Shown here: one piece after another, positions 44,819 through 52,722 of the stretch
Layout: the number at the start of each line of letters is the position of its first letter
Numbering within the stretch: the stretch's first letter is position 1
From: Verrucomicrobiota bacterium
Lineage (GTDB): Bacteria; Verrucomicrobiota; Verrucomicrobiae; Opitutales; CG1-02-43-26
NCBI GenBank assembly: GCA_013289195.1
Contig: JABDAI010000002.1
Location: 1 to 64,000, forward strand
Reading direction: 5' to 3'
DNA length: 64,000 nt
Translations under genes and position numbers: made by a program
Notes under the pieces: model-generated
Databases searched by the model: none
Told to the model about the DNA's origin: nothing
Seen by the model: only the letters and a program-made list of their open reading frames with translations

Positions 44819-45208
44819 TTATTCCTTAACTCCAGTGCTTTCTGCAGGAGTTTCAATTAAAGCCCTTGATGCCTGTTCCTCAGGCTCCAAAGGAGTAGCT
44901 TCTGTCATGGTAATTTCTGGAAGTCCAGTTCCAGCTTCACCTACATTCATATCCATACGGCTCATGTAAAATAAATACAATCCAAATGCGATAATAAAAA
45001 ATGCAGCGATGCAATAAATGGTCCATCGAGTAAGGACATTCATGGACTCCCCCCCAAAGGCACTTTCGGCAATTCCACCTCCAAGAGAAGATCCCATTCC
45101 TGCATTCGCGCTAGGACGTTGCATAAGAATAATTAACATCACAAATATCGATATCAAAACTAATATCACTGAAAACAATCCGATAATAAAACCTGCCATA
45201 AAAATCAA
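44819..45208 (-). CDS. secG: preprotein translocase subunit SecG
   Basis: A 129-residue membrane subunit of the Sec translocon. Two transmembrane helices (about 5-27 and 60-82) flank the conserved SecG loop LIILMQRPSANAGMGSSLGG with GIAESAFGGES. A 40-residue acidic, Thr/Glu-rich C-terminal tail follows the second helix. A second in-frame ATG at 45199 is equally possible as the start. It lies 14 bp upstream of the LolA-like gene, so Sec and type II secretion genes probably share a transcript. Confidence 0.88.
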   Translation of the reverse strand: MIFMAGFIIGLFSVILVLISIFVMLIILMQRPSANAGMGSSLGGGIAESAFGGESMNVLTRWTIYCIAAFFIIAFGLYLFYMSRMDMNVGEAGTGLPEITMTEATPLEPEEQASRALIETPAESTGVKE

Positions 45209-45305
45209 TTTAAATTAAAATATTCAATACTCCAAGGTAATACAAAAGAATCTAATAAAAATAGAAACTTTTCAAGATTTAAAAGATCCAAATACAATCT
45301 TTTTT

Positions 45306-45475
45306 ACCTCAGTTTCGGATCAGAAAAAGATGAGAAATAAAAGAAATAAACTCATTTGAGAAACAAATTTTGGAGAATTTTCGAAATAGCACCCGCGGTG
45401 CGTCAAGAAAAATTCTCCAAAATTTGGGCTCAAAAAGGGTTTATTTCTCGCTTTTCTCTGATCCGAAACTGAGGT
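45306..45475. repeat. 170-bp imperfect palindrome, dispersed repeat copy E (full length)
   Basis: The left end ACCTCAGTTTCGGATCAG is the exact reverse complement of the right end CTGATCCGAAACTGAGGT. The inner arms AAATTTTGGAGAATTTT (from 45365) and AATTCTCCAAAATTT (to 45425) also pair, and GCACC-CGC-GGTGC forms the tip at 45389-45401. The left arm is longer by a 9-bp tandem duplication (AGAAATAAA). It lies between parB and secG, ending 2 bp from the parB stop codon, and would fold into a long hairpin in RNA. Partial copies occur at 1791, 8236, 24101 and 26555, so it is a mobile or MITE-like repeat. Confidence 0.75.
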
Positions 45476-45477
45476 TT

Positions 45478-46440
45478 TTATGCAGCAGTTTGTGTTTTTG
45501 ACTTCATAAAGCCTATTTTCTCTAAAACTCTGTGCAAATCCTCATTTCCCTGATAATTTATCACCAGTTTACCTTTTTTTGTACCATGTTGCAACACGAC
45601 TTTTGCATTAAAATGGGCACTTAACTGTTTTTGTAAGTCCTTAATAACAGCCGTTTGCACATTTGTAATGGGCGTAGATAGGGAATGAACGCCATTTTTG
45701 CGTTTCAACTGCTGAACTATTTGTTCGGCTTGGCGGACATTGAGGCCTTCTTCGATAATTCGTCGTGCCAAGAGCATTCGTTGGGGGGAATTTTCTAAAC
45801 TTAAAAGAACTTTTGCATGACCCATTGAAATCATTCCTTTGCTTAAGTAGCCTTGAATTTCCTGTTCAAGCTGAATTAAACGCAGTGAATTAGCAACTGT
45901 GGCGCGTGCCTTACCGACTCTTTGGGCTACTTCTTCTTGTGTGAGATCAAAATCCCGCATTAAGCTAGCATACCCCATCGATTCATCAATGGGGTTTAAA
46001 TTTTCACGCTGAAGGTTTTCTATTAACGCAATAACAGCTGAGGAGGCGTCGTTTGCTTTAACGATTCTAACTGGTATTTTTTCAAAATTCAGCATCTGGC
46101 AGGCTCGTAAGCGACGTTCACCGGCTATGAGTTGGTAACGTATACCTTGCTTGCGGACTACAATTGGCTGTAATAGTCCTTCCGCTGCAATACTTGCAGA
46201 AAGTTCTTTAAGATCTTCCTCACGAAACTCCATGCGAGGTTGATAAGGACTCCTGTCAATTAATTTGAGAGGTATTTCTATATAGGGAGAGGAAGCAACC
46301 TCCTCTGTAGGAGGTGCTACGTCAATTTTTAACGGCTTTTTTTGCACATTGGCTTTTTTTGCAGAATCGAAGGATTTTATAGATCCTTTTGCAATAAGAG
46401 AGCCTAATCCTCTTCCTAAACTTGAATTTTTTTTGGGCAT
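45478..46440 (-). CDS. parB: chromosome partitioning protein ParB
   Basis: A 320-residue DNA-binding CTPase that spreads from parS sites and recruits SMC. The N-terminal LGRGLGSLIAKG (residues 7-18) is the usual ParA-contacting stretch. The ParB/Sulfiredoxin domain shows IDRSPYQPRMEF, then GLLQPIVVRKQG and AGERRLRACQML. The ENLQRENLNPIDESMGY block and a helix-turn-helix (TQEEVAQRVGKARATVANSL) follow. The C-terminal dimerisation domain is complete. No parA is adjacent and no intact parS is visible in the window. It lies 8 bp after the LysM gene on the same strand. Confidence 0.93.
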   Translation of the reverse strand: MPKKNSSLGRGLGSLIAKGSIKSFDSAKKANVQKKPLKIDVAPPTEEVASSPYIEIPLKLIDRSPYQPRMEFREEDLKELSASIAAEGLLQPIVVRKQGIRYQLIAGERRLRACQMLNFEKIPVRIVKANDASSAVIALIENLQRENLNPIDESMGYASLMRDFDLTQEEVAQRVGKARATVANSLRLIQLEQEIQGYLSKGMISMGHAKVLLSLENSPQRMLLARRIIEEGLNVRQAEQIVQQLKRKNGVHSLSTPITNVQTAVIKDLQKQLSAHFNAKVVLQHGTKKGKLVINYQGNEDLHRVLEKIGFMKSKTQTAA

Positions 46441-46448
46441 AATCTTTT

Positions 46449-47048
46449 TTACTCTGGTTTTTTAATAGGGATGAAAATAACTTGTCCAGCCTTCAGGTCA
46501 CGGGGATCAGCAATGCGATTTGCATTTTGAATATCACGTGTTGTAGAACCTTGTTTTAATGCGATGACTGACAGAGTATCCCCCGACTTTACAGTATAAG
46601 CAGTTCCTTCCTTTGCATAATCGTCAGAAAACTTAATGGTATCCTTAGGCGCTTCATTAGAATGAGTATTAGAAGTAGAAGCGATGGATTTAGTCAATTG
46701 ATCAATAGCTTTTTGCGTTTCTTTAGATAATTGGTCAATTTCGTGTGAAACTTCTGTTAACATTGATTTTTTATAAGTTTCCAGAGCGGTATTAAAAGCA
46801 GTAATTTGAGCTGCTTGTTTTTTTATTTGCGCTTCATTTAAAGATAAACGCTCAATTTGTCCTTTAAGATTTTTATTTTCGTACATTAAGGTTTCAACTT
46901 CTAATCGCATTTGCGCAAGCTCTTTGGAAAGAGCAATTAAATCTTGAGATATATTCGCTACTTTCAGCGATAACGCATCCGCAGCGAATAGAGGAAAATT
47001 AATAAAAGGAATAACAACTATTAAGGAAATTTTAAAAAATAGCTTCAT
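46449..47048 (-). CDS. periplasmic coiled-coil protein with C-terminal LysM domain
   Basis: A 199-residue exported protein. A signal peptide (MKLFFKISLIVVIPFINFPL, then FAAD) is followed by a coiled coil at about 28-120. A LysM peptidoglycan-binding domain covers about 150-197 (AYTVKSGDTLSVIALKQGST, then DLKAGQVIFIP). It should sit in the periplasm attached to cell wall. The pairing with parB (8-bp gap) hints at a link between cell wall and division or segregation, without direct evidence. Confidence 0.8.
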   Translation of the reverse strand: MKLFFKISLIVVIPFINFPLFAADALSLKVANISQDLIALSKELAQMRLEVETLMYENKNLKGQIERLSLNEAQIKKQAAQITAFNTALETYKKSMLTEVSHEIDQLSKETQKAIDQLTKSIASTSNTHSNEAPKDTIKFSDDYAKEGTAYTVKSGDTLSVIALKQGSTTRDIQNANRIADPRDLKAGQVIFIPIKKPE

Positions 47049-47326
47049 GTGTCATGTAATAGCTAAAAGTAAATTTTCAGGAAATAATAATCAACGCAAA
47101 AGTTATAGTTTAACTCCATTGGAAGTAGAATTATCGTTTTTTAGGAAAAAGGAATTCGAAAACTCGATAGAAAAATAATTTTTTATGCACAAATATTCAT
47201 ATTATTTTTAAATAATCAAAAATACCATAAAAATACTTATGATAATTTGATTAAATTATAAATTAATGTTAAATATAAATAAGTAATTACATTGAAAACT
47301 AAATTAAATGAACCCCATTAACTCAT
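47049..47326. other. AT-rich divergent intergenic region
   Basis: The spacer between the LysM gene (minus) and an unknown gene (plus) becomes almost purely AT from 47170 to 47310. Both promoters should lie here. I could not choose specific hexamers. Confidence 0.4.
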
Positions 47327-47830
47327 ATGAATCTAAATCTTTCTGATGTAATCAGGGCTGCTGAGGCCAGCCGAAAACCAGAAGCCACTTCAGAACCTGA
47401 GAGTAAACCAACTTTACAGGGAACTTTCCACGATCGTACCATAACGCAGTTGCCTCGTGATAATGAATTCATTTCAATAATGGATAAATACTGGACGGAG
47501 GAAGGAAGCCATATGGAATATCCACCCTCTAAATCTGCATTGCCTCCTATGCAAAACGAATCCATGAAGACATTCTTCCGGCCCCCTGAAGAAGGCCCTA
47601 AGGAATCAGTACCTTCTAAAGCTAGCAACAACTTAAAAATAATTTCAGAATCTCTGGAAAAAGTAGAACATGCTTTAGCTCAAAAAGATCTAAATAGAAT
47701 GCATAGACTGGAAACTATAATCGAGACTTTAGAAAAAGCCTCTGCTTCTCGACCAGAACAAGATTATTCAAAGGAAATAAAAGACCTTCGTACAGAGCTT
47801 GATAAATTACAAAGAAAAACGCAAAGGTAA
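47327..47830 (+). CDS. small coiled-coil protein of unknown function
   Basis: A 167-residue protein I do not recognise. The first ~100 residues are polar and Pro/Glu/Ser-rich, probably unstructured. The C-terminal third is a heptad-rich coiled coil (LKIISESLEKVEHALAQKDL; LRTELDKLQRKTQR). It has no signal peptide or membrane helix. An ATG 19 bp upstream is out of frame. It is transcribed away from the LysM-parB pair. Confidence 0.5.
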   Translation: MNLNLSDVIRAAEASRKPEATSEPESKPTLQGTFHDRTITQLPRDNEFISIMDKYWTEEGSHMEYPPSKSALPPMQNESMKTFFRPPEEGPKESVPSKASNNLKIISESLEKVEHALAQKDLNRMHRLETIIETLEKASASRPEQDYSKEIKDLRTELDKLQRKTQR

Positions 47831-47879
47831 GTGATGGAAATAATAGTAAAAAGGAAAAGTTTCTATTTTTTACATATCA

Positions 47880-47908
47880 TTGACTTCCTAGAACCTAGAC
47901 TGTATAAA
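47880..47908 (+). promoter_or_regulatory. sigma-70-type promoter for sixA
   Basis: TTGACT (47880-47885), 17-bp spacer, then TATAAA (47903-47908), preceded by TG at the extended -10 position. Transcription would begin about 30 bp before the sixA ATG. Confidence 0.6.
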
Positions 47909-47944
47909 AGTAATTAAACAACCATTAATTTTACAACTTCTCTT

Positions 47945-48430
47945 ATGAAAACACTATTTATTGTCCGTCACGCACAAGCAAATTGGGCAGAAGAATCCGG
48001 CCAGGATAGATTAAGAACTCTTGATGCCGAAGGAATCGCTGATGCTATTAAAATGGGCAAATTATTGACTGATGATAAATTAATCCCAGACCTAATATTA
48101 TCGAGTACTGCTATTCGTGCCGAGCAAACCGCTAAATTTCTTGCAGAAGAGCTCAATCTAAATGATTCTCAAATAGAATATAAAAATGTTCTTTATAACG
48201 CTTCTGCAGAAACTATTCTTTTGGCCATTCAATCTCTCGAAACAGAAGAAAATACAATAATGATTGTGGCCCACAACCCAGGAATTTCCAATTTCTTAAG
48301 CCTCGTAACTGATGGATCCACCATCAATATGGGCACCTGCGATATCGCTATTGTTGAACTAGATATTAATAAATGGAAGGATTGTCTTCCAGGGAAAGGT
48401 TTTCTCTCAAGATATATAGAAAACTATTGA
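47945..48430 (+). CDS. sixA: phosphohistidine phosphatase SixA
   Basis: A 161-residue histidine-phosphatase-superfamily enzyme. The catalytic RHA motif (FIVRHAQANWAEE, His9) and the second His in IMIVAHNPGIS are present, and SSTAIRAEQTAKFLAEEL supplies the phosphate-binding Arg. SixA removes phosphate from HPt domains or the NPr phosphotransferase protein. No phosphorelay genes are adjacent; the nearest kinase is the orphan at 26647. It is preceded by a good promoter and followed by a small hairpin. Confidence 0.85.
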   Translation: MKTLFIVRHAQANWAEESGQDRLRTLDAEGIADAIKMGKLLTDDKLIPDLILSSTAIRAEQTAKFLAEELNLNDSQIEYKNVLYNASAETILLAIQSLETEENTIMIVAHNPGISNFLSLVTDGSTINMGTCDIAIVELDINKWKDCLPGKGFLSRYIENY

Positions 48431-48432
48431 CT

Positions 48433-48479
48433 TTTGGTTAAAAAATGATTTAATCTCTATTAAATAATTTTAAACCAAA
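48433..48479. terminator. weak hairpin between sixA and the next gene
   Basis: TTTGGTT (48433-48439) pairs with AACCAAA (48473-48479), with further A/T pairs inside, and a short GTTTT follows. It directly precedes the next ATG at 48488, so it could be a weak terminator or a leader structure. Confidence 0.35.
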
Positions 48480-48487
48480 GTTTTAAT

Positions 48488-48775
48488 ATGATACTCGAAA
48501 TAGACCTTACTGCCAAACACCATAATGACAAAACTTATGAAGGAATCAATTCGTCAGTAGGTAGTGACGCTTTGCTCTACAGCACCCTCAGCGAGAGACT
48601 TAAACAATCTAATATTTCTGAAGAAGCCCTAATGGAATGGTCCCGTTTCGTCAAACTCGCTTCTCATGATGCCAAAAGTATTAATCAGTTAGAAGAATTT
48701 GCAGTGATTAAAATTTTACGCAGTTGGAAATCGATTGAAGGTATTATTCGCCTAGCTCAAGCGAATGAACAATAA
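48488..48775 (+). CDS. small hypothetical protein
   Basis: A 95-residue, helical, soluble protein with no recognised domain. The second half (EEALMEWSRFVKLASHDAKS and INQLEEFAVIKILRSW) looks like two or three amphipathic helices. It may be transcribed with sixA across a weak hairpin. It could be a small regulatory protein; nothing more can be said. Confidence 0.45.
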   Translation: MILEIDLTAKHHNDKTYEGINSSVGSDALLYSTLSERLKQSNISEEALMEWSRFVKLASHDAKSINQLEEFAVIKILRSWKSIEGIIRLAQANEQ

Positions 48776-48881
48776 GTAAATAGAGTAAATTGAATTTCTC
48801 ATTCAACTCCTATTCTATGAGAAAAAAATTCAATAAAGTTTATTGTAATTTTTAATTTAATCACTTAATAATAAAAATTAC

Positions 48882-50018
48882 ATGACTATTCCCCCTCATG
48901 TGAATAAACAAATTGATCTGAGCGAATATAGCGAAGACGTCCTTTGTGTTACCCTAAAAGGAATATGGAAAACATCCCGAGGATTTGACCAGATGGATGC
49001 AATAAAAAAAGCTATCCTGGATGGTAAATTTAAAAAAATAATATTTAAAATAGATCAATTAGTAAGTTGGGATACAAGTTTGATCGCATTTTTAATTAAC
49101 TGCAGAAATTTATGTGCACAGCAAAATATTGAATGTGATACCAGTGAACTGCGTCCAGATATAAAGCGCCTCTTATTTCTTTCAGATCAACCGGTGGAAA
49201 AGAAAGAGGAGGCCATCCAAAATTTTTCATTTTTTAGAGAATTTGGACAAATGATATTGAATTTTGGTCACGGCACAATAGATCTTTGCAGATTTATGGG
49301 TGAACTAACATTAAGTCTTAGTAGACTTTTAACAGGAAAGGGTCAGACCCGTTGGAAGGACTTTTCTTTAATAATTCAACAAACCGGGGCAGAAGCACTC
49401 CCAATAATTACACTGATCAGTTTTTTGGTCGGTTTTATTATGGCATTTGTTGGCTTTACGCAACTGCGCCGATTTGGAGCAACGATCTATGTCGCAGATC
49501 TTGTGGGCATTGCAACAGTCCGGGAAATGGGAATAATGATGACTGGTATCATTATGTGCGGCAGAACCGGAGCCGCTTTTGCAGCGACGATCGGAAGCAT
49601 GAAAATTGGGGAAGAAATTGATGCCTTAAGGACCACCGGTATCTCCCCTTTTGATTTTTTAGTAACACCGCGTGTTTTAGCGCTTTTGTTCATGATGCCT
49701 ATGTTATGTTTATATGCGGACTTCATAGGCGTTCTAGGAGGAATTATTGTTACCAGCAGTTTTAGCGATATAACCTTTATCGAGTATTGGCGTGAAACGA
49801 AGGATGCCATCACGATGACCCATATTTCAGTAGGTTTATATAAAAGTCTTGCATTTGGTATACTCATTGCCCTGACTGGTTGTTTAAGAGGAATGCAATG
49901 CGGTTTTAGCTCTTCTGCGATCGGAGATGCTGTAACATCAGCCGTAGTTACAGGAATCACTTCTTTGATCGTTGCAGATGCTATTTTTGCCGTATTGTTT
50001 GATGCACTAAACATATAA
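48882..50018 (+). CDS. mlaE: MlaE-type lipid ABC transporter permease with fused STAS domain
   Basis: A 378-residue inner-membrane permease of the Mla/Mce phospholipid transport system. Residues about 12-110 form a STAS-like domain (KKIIFKIDQLVSWDTSLIAF), which in E. coli is the separate protein MlaB. The permease domain follows, with GAEALPIITLISFLVGFIMA, then VADLVGIATVREMGIMMTGI and RTTGISPFDFLVTPRVLALL as family motifs. The ATPase gene begins 6 bp after the stop. The STAS fusion explains the lack of an mlaB gene here. Confidence 0.9.
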   Translation: MTIPPHVNKQIDLSEYSEDVLCVTLKGIWKTSRGFDQMDAIKKAILDGKFKKIIFKIDQLVSWDTSLIAFLINCRNLCAQQNIECDTSELRPDIKRLLFLSDQPVEKKEEAIQNFSFFREFGQMILNFGHGTIDLCRFMGELTLSLSRLLTGKGQTRWKDFSLIIQQTGAEALPIITLISFLVGFIMAFVGFTQLRRFGATIYVADLVGIATVREMGIMMTGIIMCGRTGAAFAATIGSMKIGEEIDALRTTGISPFDFLVTPRVLALLFMMPMLCLYADFIGVLGGIIVTSSFSDITFIEYWRETKDAITMTHISVGLYKSLAFGILIALTGCLRGMQCGFSSSAIGDAVTSAVVTGITSLIVADAIFAVLFDALNI

Positions 50019-50024
50019 ATTGCT

Positions 50025-50807
50025 ATGGAATCTACCAAAAATACTACACGATCCATCATAGAAGTACGAAACTTAAGTATGGCTTATGATAATTTCGTTG
50101 TAATGGAAGATATTTCCTTTGACGTAAAACGTCATGAAATATTTTTTGTAGTAGGTGGAAGTGGATGTGGAAAAACTACTTTACTCAAACATATGATTGG
50201 ATTACTCAAACCAATCCAAGGGGATATTTTATTTGATGGCCTAAGCATTCTCTCGCCGAATACCGATGAAAAAAAGCGGATTTTAAAGAAATTTGGTGTC
50301 CTTTTCCAAGCCGGAGCCTTATGGACTTCCATGACATTATTAGAAAATATAGCGCTTCCCCTCGAACAATACTCTAACTTGACTCCCAATGAAATTAATG
50401 AGATCGCTTCTGTAAAACTTTCTCTTGTGGGCTTAAGAGGATTTGAAGACTTTTATCCCGCACAATTAAGTGGCGGCATGCGCAAGCGCGCTGGCCTTGC
50501 TCGAGCCATGGCCCTCGATCCAGAGATTTTATTCTTCGATGAACCTTCATCGGGTTTAGATCCAGTAAATGCTAAACGCCTAGATGATTTAATAGTGCTT
50601 CTTCGCGATAGCTTAAAAACTACCGTCGTTGTAGTATCACACGATTTAACAAGTATTATGAATATAGCTGATAGAATTATTTACCTTGATGCCAATACTA
50701 AATCCATTTCTGCAGAAGGTTCACCCAAAGTCTTAGCAGAACAGTCACAAGACCCTAATGTTAGAGATTTTTTTTCACCAAGAGAATCCATAAAATTAAT
50801 AAATTAA
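50025..50807 (+). CDS. mlaF: MlaF-type lipid ABC transporter ATPase
   Basis: The 260-residue ATPase of the Mla system. Walker A is GGSGCGKTTLLKHM, the signature LSGGMRKRAGLARAMA, Walker B ILFFDEPSSGLDP, and the switch His lies in VVVSHDL. The Met in LSGGM and the following RKR are typical of the MlaF/Ttg2A subgroup. It lies 6 bp after mlaE and 46 bp before mlaD on the same strand. Confidence 0.93.
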   Translation: MESTKNTTRSIIEVRNLSMAYDNFVVMEDISFDVKRHEIFFVVGGSGCGKTTLLKHMIGLLKPIQGDILFDGLSILSPNTDEKKRILKKFGVLFQAGALWTSMTLLENIALPLEQYSNLTPNEINEIASVKLSLVGLRGFEDFYPAQLSGGMRKRAGLARAMALDPEILFFDEPSSGLDPVNAKRLDDLIVLLRDSLKTTVVVVSHDLTSIMNIADRIIYLDANTKSISAEGSPKVLAEQSQDPNVRDFFSPRESIKLIN

Positions 50808-50853
50808 TTAATCTTGATTAAAACCAAATTTCTCCTTTATAATAATTTTAATT

Positions 50854-51774
50854 ATGAGTAAAAAAGCCAATCCAACCCTGATTGGAGCTTTTGTGTTAGG
50901 CGCCATCGCTATCACAATTTTCGCAGTTTATTTTTTTGCAAAACAGACCTTATTTACAAAAATAGATAAGTACATCTTATATTTTCCTCAATCCATTGAT
51001 GGATTAGATGTAGGTTCTCCTGTGAAATTTAAGGGAGTTGAAATAGGCTGGGTTGATAATATTTTCCTTCAATTTGAAGATGATTCCACTGATGTTCCGG
51101 TTATTATCAATGTACCAAGAAAAAAAGCAGTGGATATCAAAACTATTAGCTCTATTCTTTTGAATCGCGAACTTTTTTTAAAAGAAATTGATAGAGGACT
51201 ACGTGGTTCCTTGGACCTTCAAAGCTTTCTTACCGGCAAATATTTTATCGAATTGAATTATTTTCCTGATGAACCCGCTGTTTTTTTAGGAAACTCTCCC
51301 CCTTATATTGAAATTCCAACAGTCCTTTCCAGCTATGAAAAAATGTGGATAGCAATTAAAGATACTTTTCAAAAAATTAGCGAAATTGATTTTAAAGATC
51401 TTACCGACCACATCAAATCAGTTGCTCAAAAACTTGATGGTAAATTGGATGAACTTAATTTTAAAGAAATCAATGATAAATTAATTTCGGCCATGGAATC
51501 GTTTCGCAATATGTCTAGTAATATTGATAAACATATTGACCCCCTGTCTACAGATTTAAAACAAACATTGTCGAACGCTAGTAAAGCATTCGAATCATTA
51601 AAACAAGCGGCAACCTCTGTTAACAACTTAGTAAGTCCTGACGCTCCATATGGCGGACAACTCAATAGTACTTTAGAAGAAATTTCAAAGGCATCTCATT
51701 CTATTCGGAGTCTTGCCGACTTCTTAGAACGTAATCCTAATGCCTTATTAACTGGAAGAAAAATGTCAGACTAA
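50854..51774 (+). CDS. mlaD: MlaD/MCE-domain lipid-binding protein
   Basis: A 306-residue protein with an N-terminal transmembrane helix (about 8-29) and an MCE domain at about 35-120 (ILYFPQSIDGLDVGSPVKFK, then GVEIGWVDNIFL). A long helical region (170-300) follows and may form the tunnel or needle seen in some MCE proteins. It is longer than E. coli MlaD (about 180 residues), like many MCE proteins from other phyla. The lipoprotein gene downstream starts 8 bp after the stop. Confidence 0.9.
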   Translation: MSKKANPTLIGAFVLGAIAITIFAVYFFAKQTLFTKIDKYILYFPQSIDGLDVGSPVKFKGVEIGWVDNIFLQFEDDSTDVPVIINVPRKKAVDIKTISSILLNRELFLKEIDRGLRGSLDLQSFLTGKYFIELNYFPDEPAVFLGNSPPYIEIPTVLSSYEKMWIAIKDTFQKISEIDFKDLTDHIKSVAQKLDGKLDELNFKEINDKLISAMESFRNMSSNIDKHIDPLSTDLKQTLSNASKAFESLKQAATSVNNLVSPDAPYGGQLNSTLEEISKASHSIRSLADFLERNPNALLTGRKMSD

Positions 51775-51782
51775 TATTCTCT

Positions 51783-52409
51783 ATGTCATTTAAAATATTC
51801 AACTTTGTCTTATTCGTTACTCCATTTTTATTAACAGGATGTTTAAACTTGAAACCTACTGATGATACTACACGTCATTATGCATTAAGCCCAATAATAA
51901 CCTCTCAAAATAATACAACTGCTGCGTGCCCGAATAATAAAGCCAATGAATGTCAAAAAATAATTGGCCTTGCACGAATTCTAATACCAGAATATTTAGA
52001 CCGTCCAAAAATAATTTACGAGAACTGCCAAAATGAATATAAGATAGCAGAATTCCACCGATGGATGGAATCACTCGAAAAAAACATTTCACGAGTCATT
52101 GCGAGGAATTTATCTGACCTTTCGCCTAATTGCACCATTATAGAAGCACCATGGAAAAATATGGGCAAACCCGAATATGAACTTAATATTCACATTCTTG
52201 ACTTCAAGACTCAGCTTTTCTTAAGCCACACGCTTTTACAAGTGCGCTATTCTATTATCAACATCGCTGATAATCAAATTATAACTGGCGAGGAGGTCTG
52301 TATTAAGATCCCTTTAAATCAAGAATGCGAAGAATACCTCATGATCGTCACCTCAATGGATCAAGCTTTAGCACAATTAAGCAAAGAAATTGCTTTGAAC
52401 TTTAAATAA
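51783..52409 (+). CDS. ABC-type transport auxiliary lipoprotein (PqiC/Mce-linked)
   Basis: A 208-residue predicted lipoprotein; the lipobox LLTGC places the lipidated Cys at residue 20. The start of the mature part, CLNLKPTDDTTRHYALSPII, matches the ABC-auxiliary family (PF03886, PqiC/YmbA), which begins with a Cys-...-Y-x-L-x-P pattern. RILIPEYLDRPKIIYENCQN and EFHRWMESLEKNISRVIARN are further family segments. It probably links the MCE complex to the outer membrane. It replaces the MlaC/MlaA genes that are not present here. Confidence 0.8.
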   Translation: MSFKIFNFVLFVTPFLLTGCLNLKPTDDTTRHYALSPIITSQNNTTAACPNNKANECQKIIGLARILIPEYLDRPKIIYENCQNEYKIAEFHRWMESLEKNISRVIARNLSDLSPNCTIIEAPWKNMGKPEYELNIHILDFKTQLFLSHTLLQVRYSIINIADNQIITGEEVCIKIPLNQECEEYLMIVTSMDQALAQLSKEIALNFK

Positions 52410-52722
52410 GCCCCTTCCTATAAGTTCGGATAATCTATTGAATACCAATCTAGGGTAAAAAATTAAGAACTTAATAAATAATTTAAAAACACCAACAAAA
52501 ACGGCGTTCCCATAAGGTTTACTTATTATCTCAATATTATTCTATCACAAAGAAAAAAAGGTCTTGCACGGGGGTGTAAAGCTTATTTAAAATATAATAA
52601 ATCGGATACTGTATATTTTCGTTTTGATATTATTTTAGTAAAGCTTTACAAAAACCAAGAAAATATTATACAATATTATAGTAACATAAAACTTTTTTCT
52701 AAGAATTTTCATAGTTTAACTT
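52410..52722. other. intergenic region upstream of zwf
   Basis: About 310 bp without a gene. The first part includes CCTATAAGTTCGGATAATC, whose reverse (GATTATCCGAACTTATAGG) loosely resembles the dispersed repeat end. A 12-bp palindrome GTAAAGCTTTAC lies at 52639-52650 and shares GTAAAGCTT with 52577-52585. The zwf promoter is at the distal end. Confidence 0.4.
52645..52674 (+). promoter_or_regulatory. candidate promoter for zwf
   Basis: TTTACA (52645-52650), 18-bp spacer and TACAAT (52669-52674). The -35 hexamer overlaps the palindrome GTAAAGCTTTAC, which could be an operator. AT-rich surroundings allow other choices. Confidence 0.4.
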
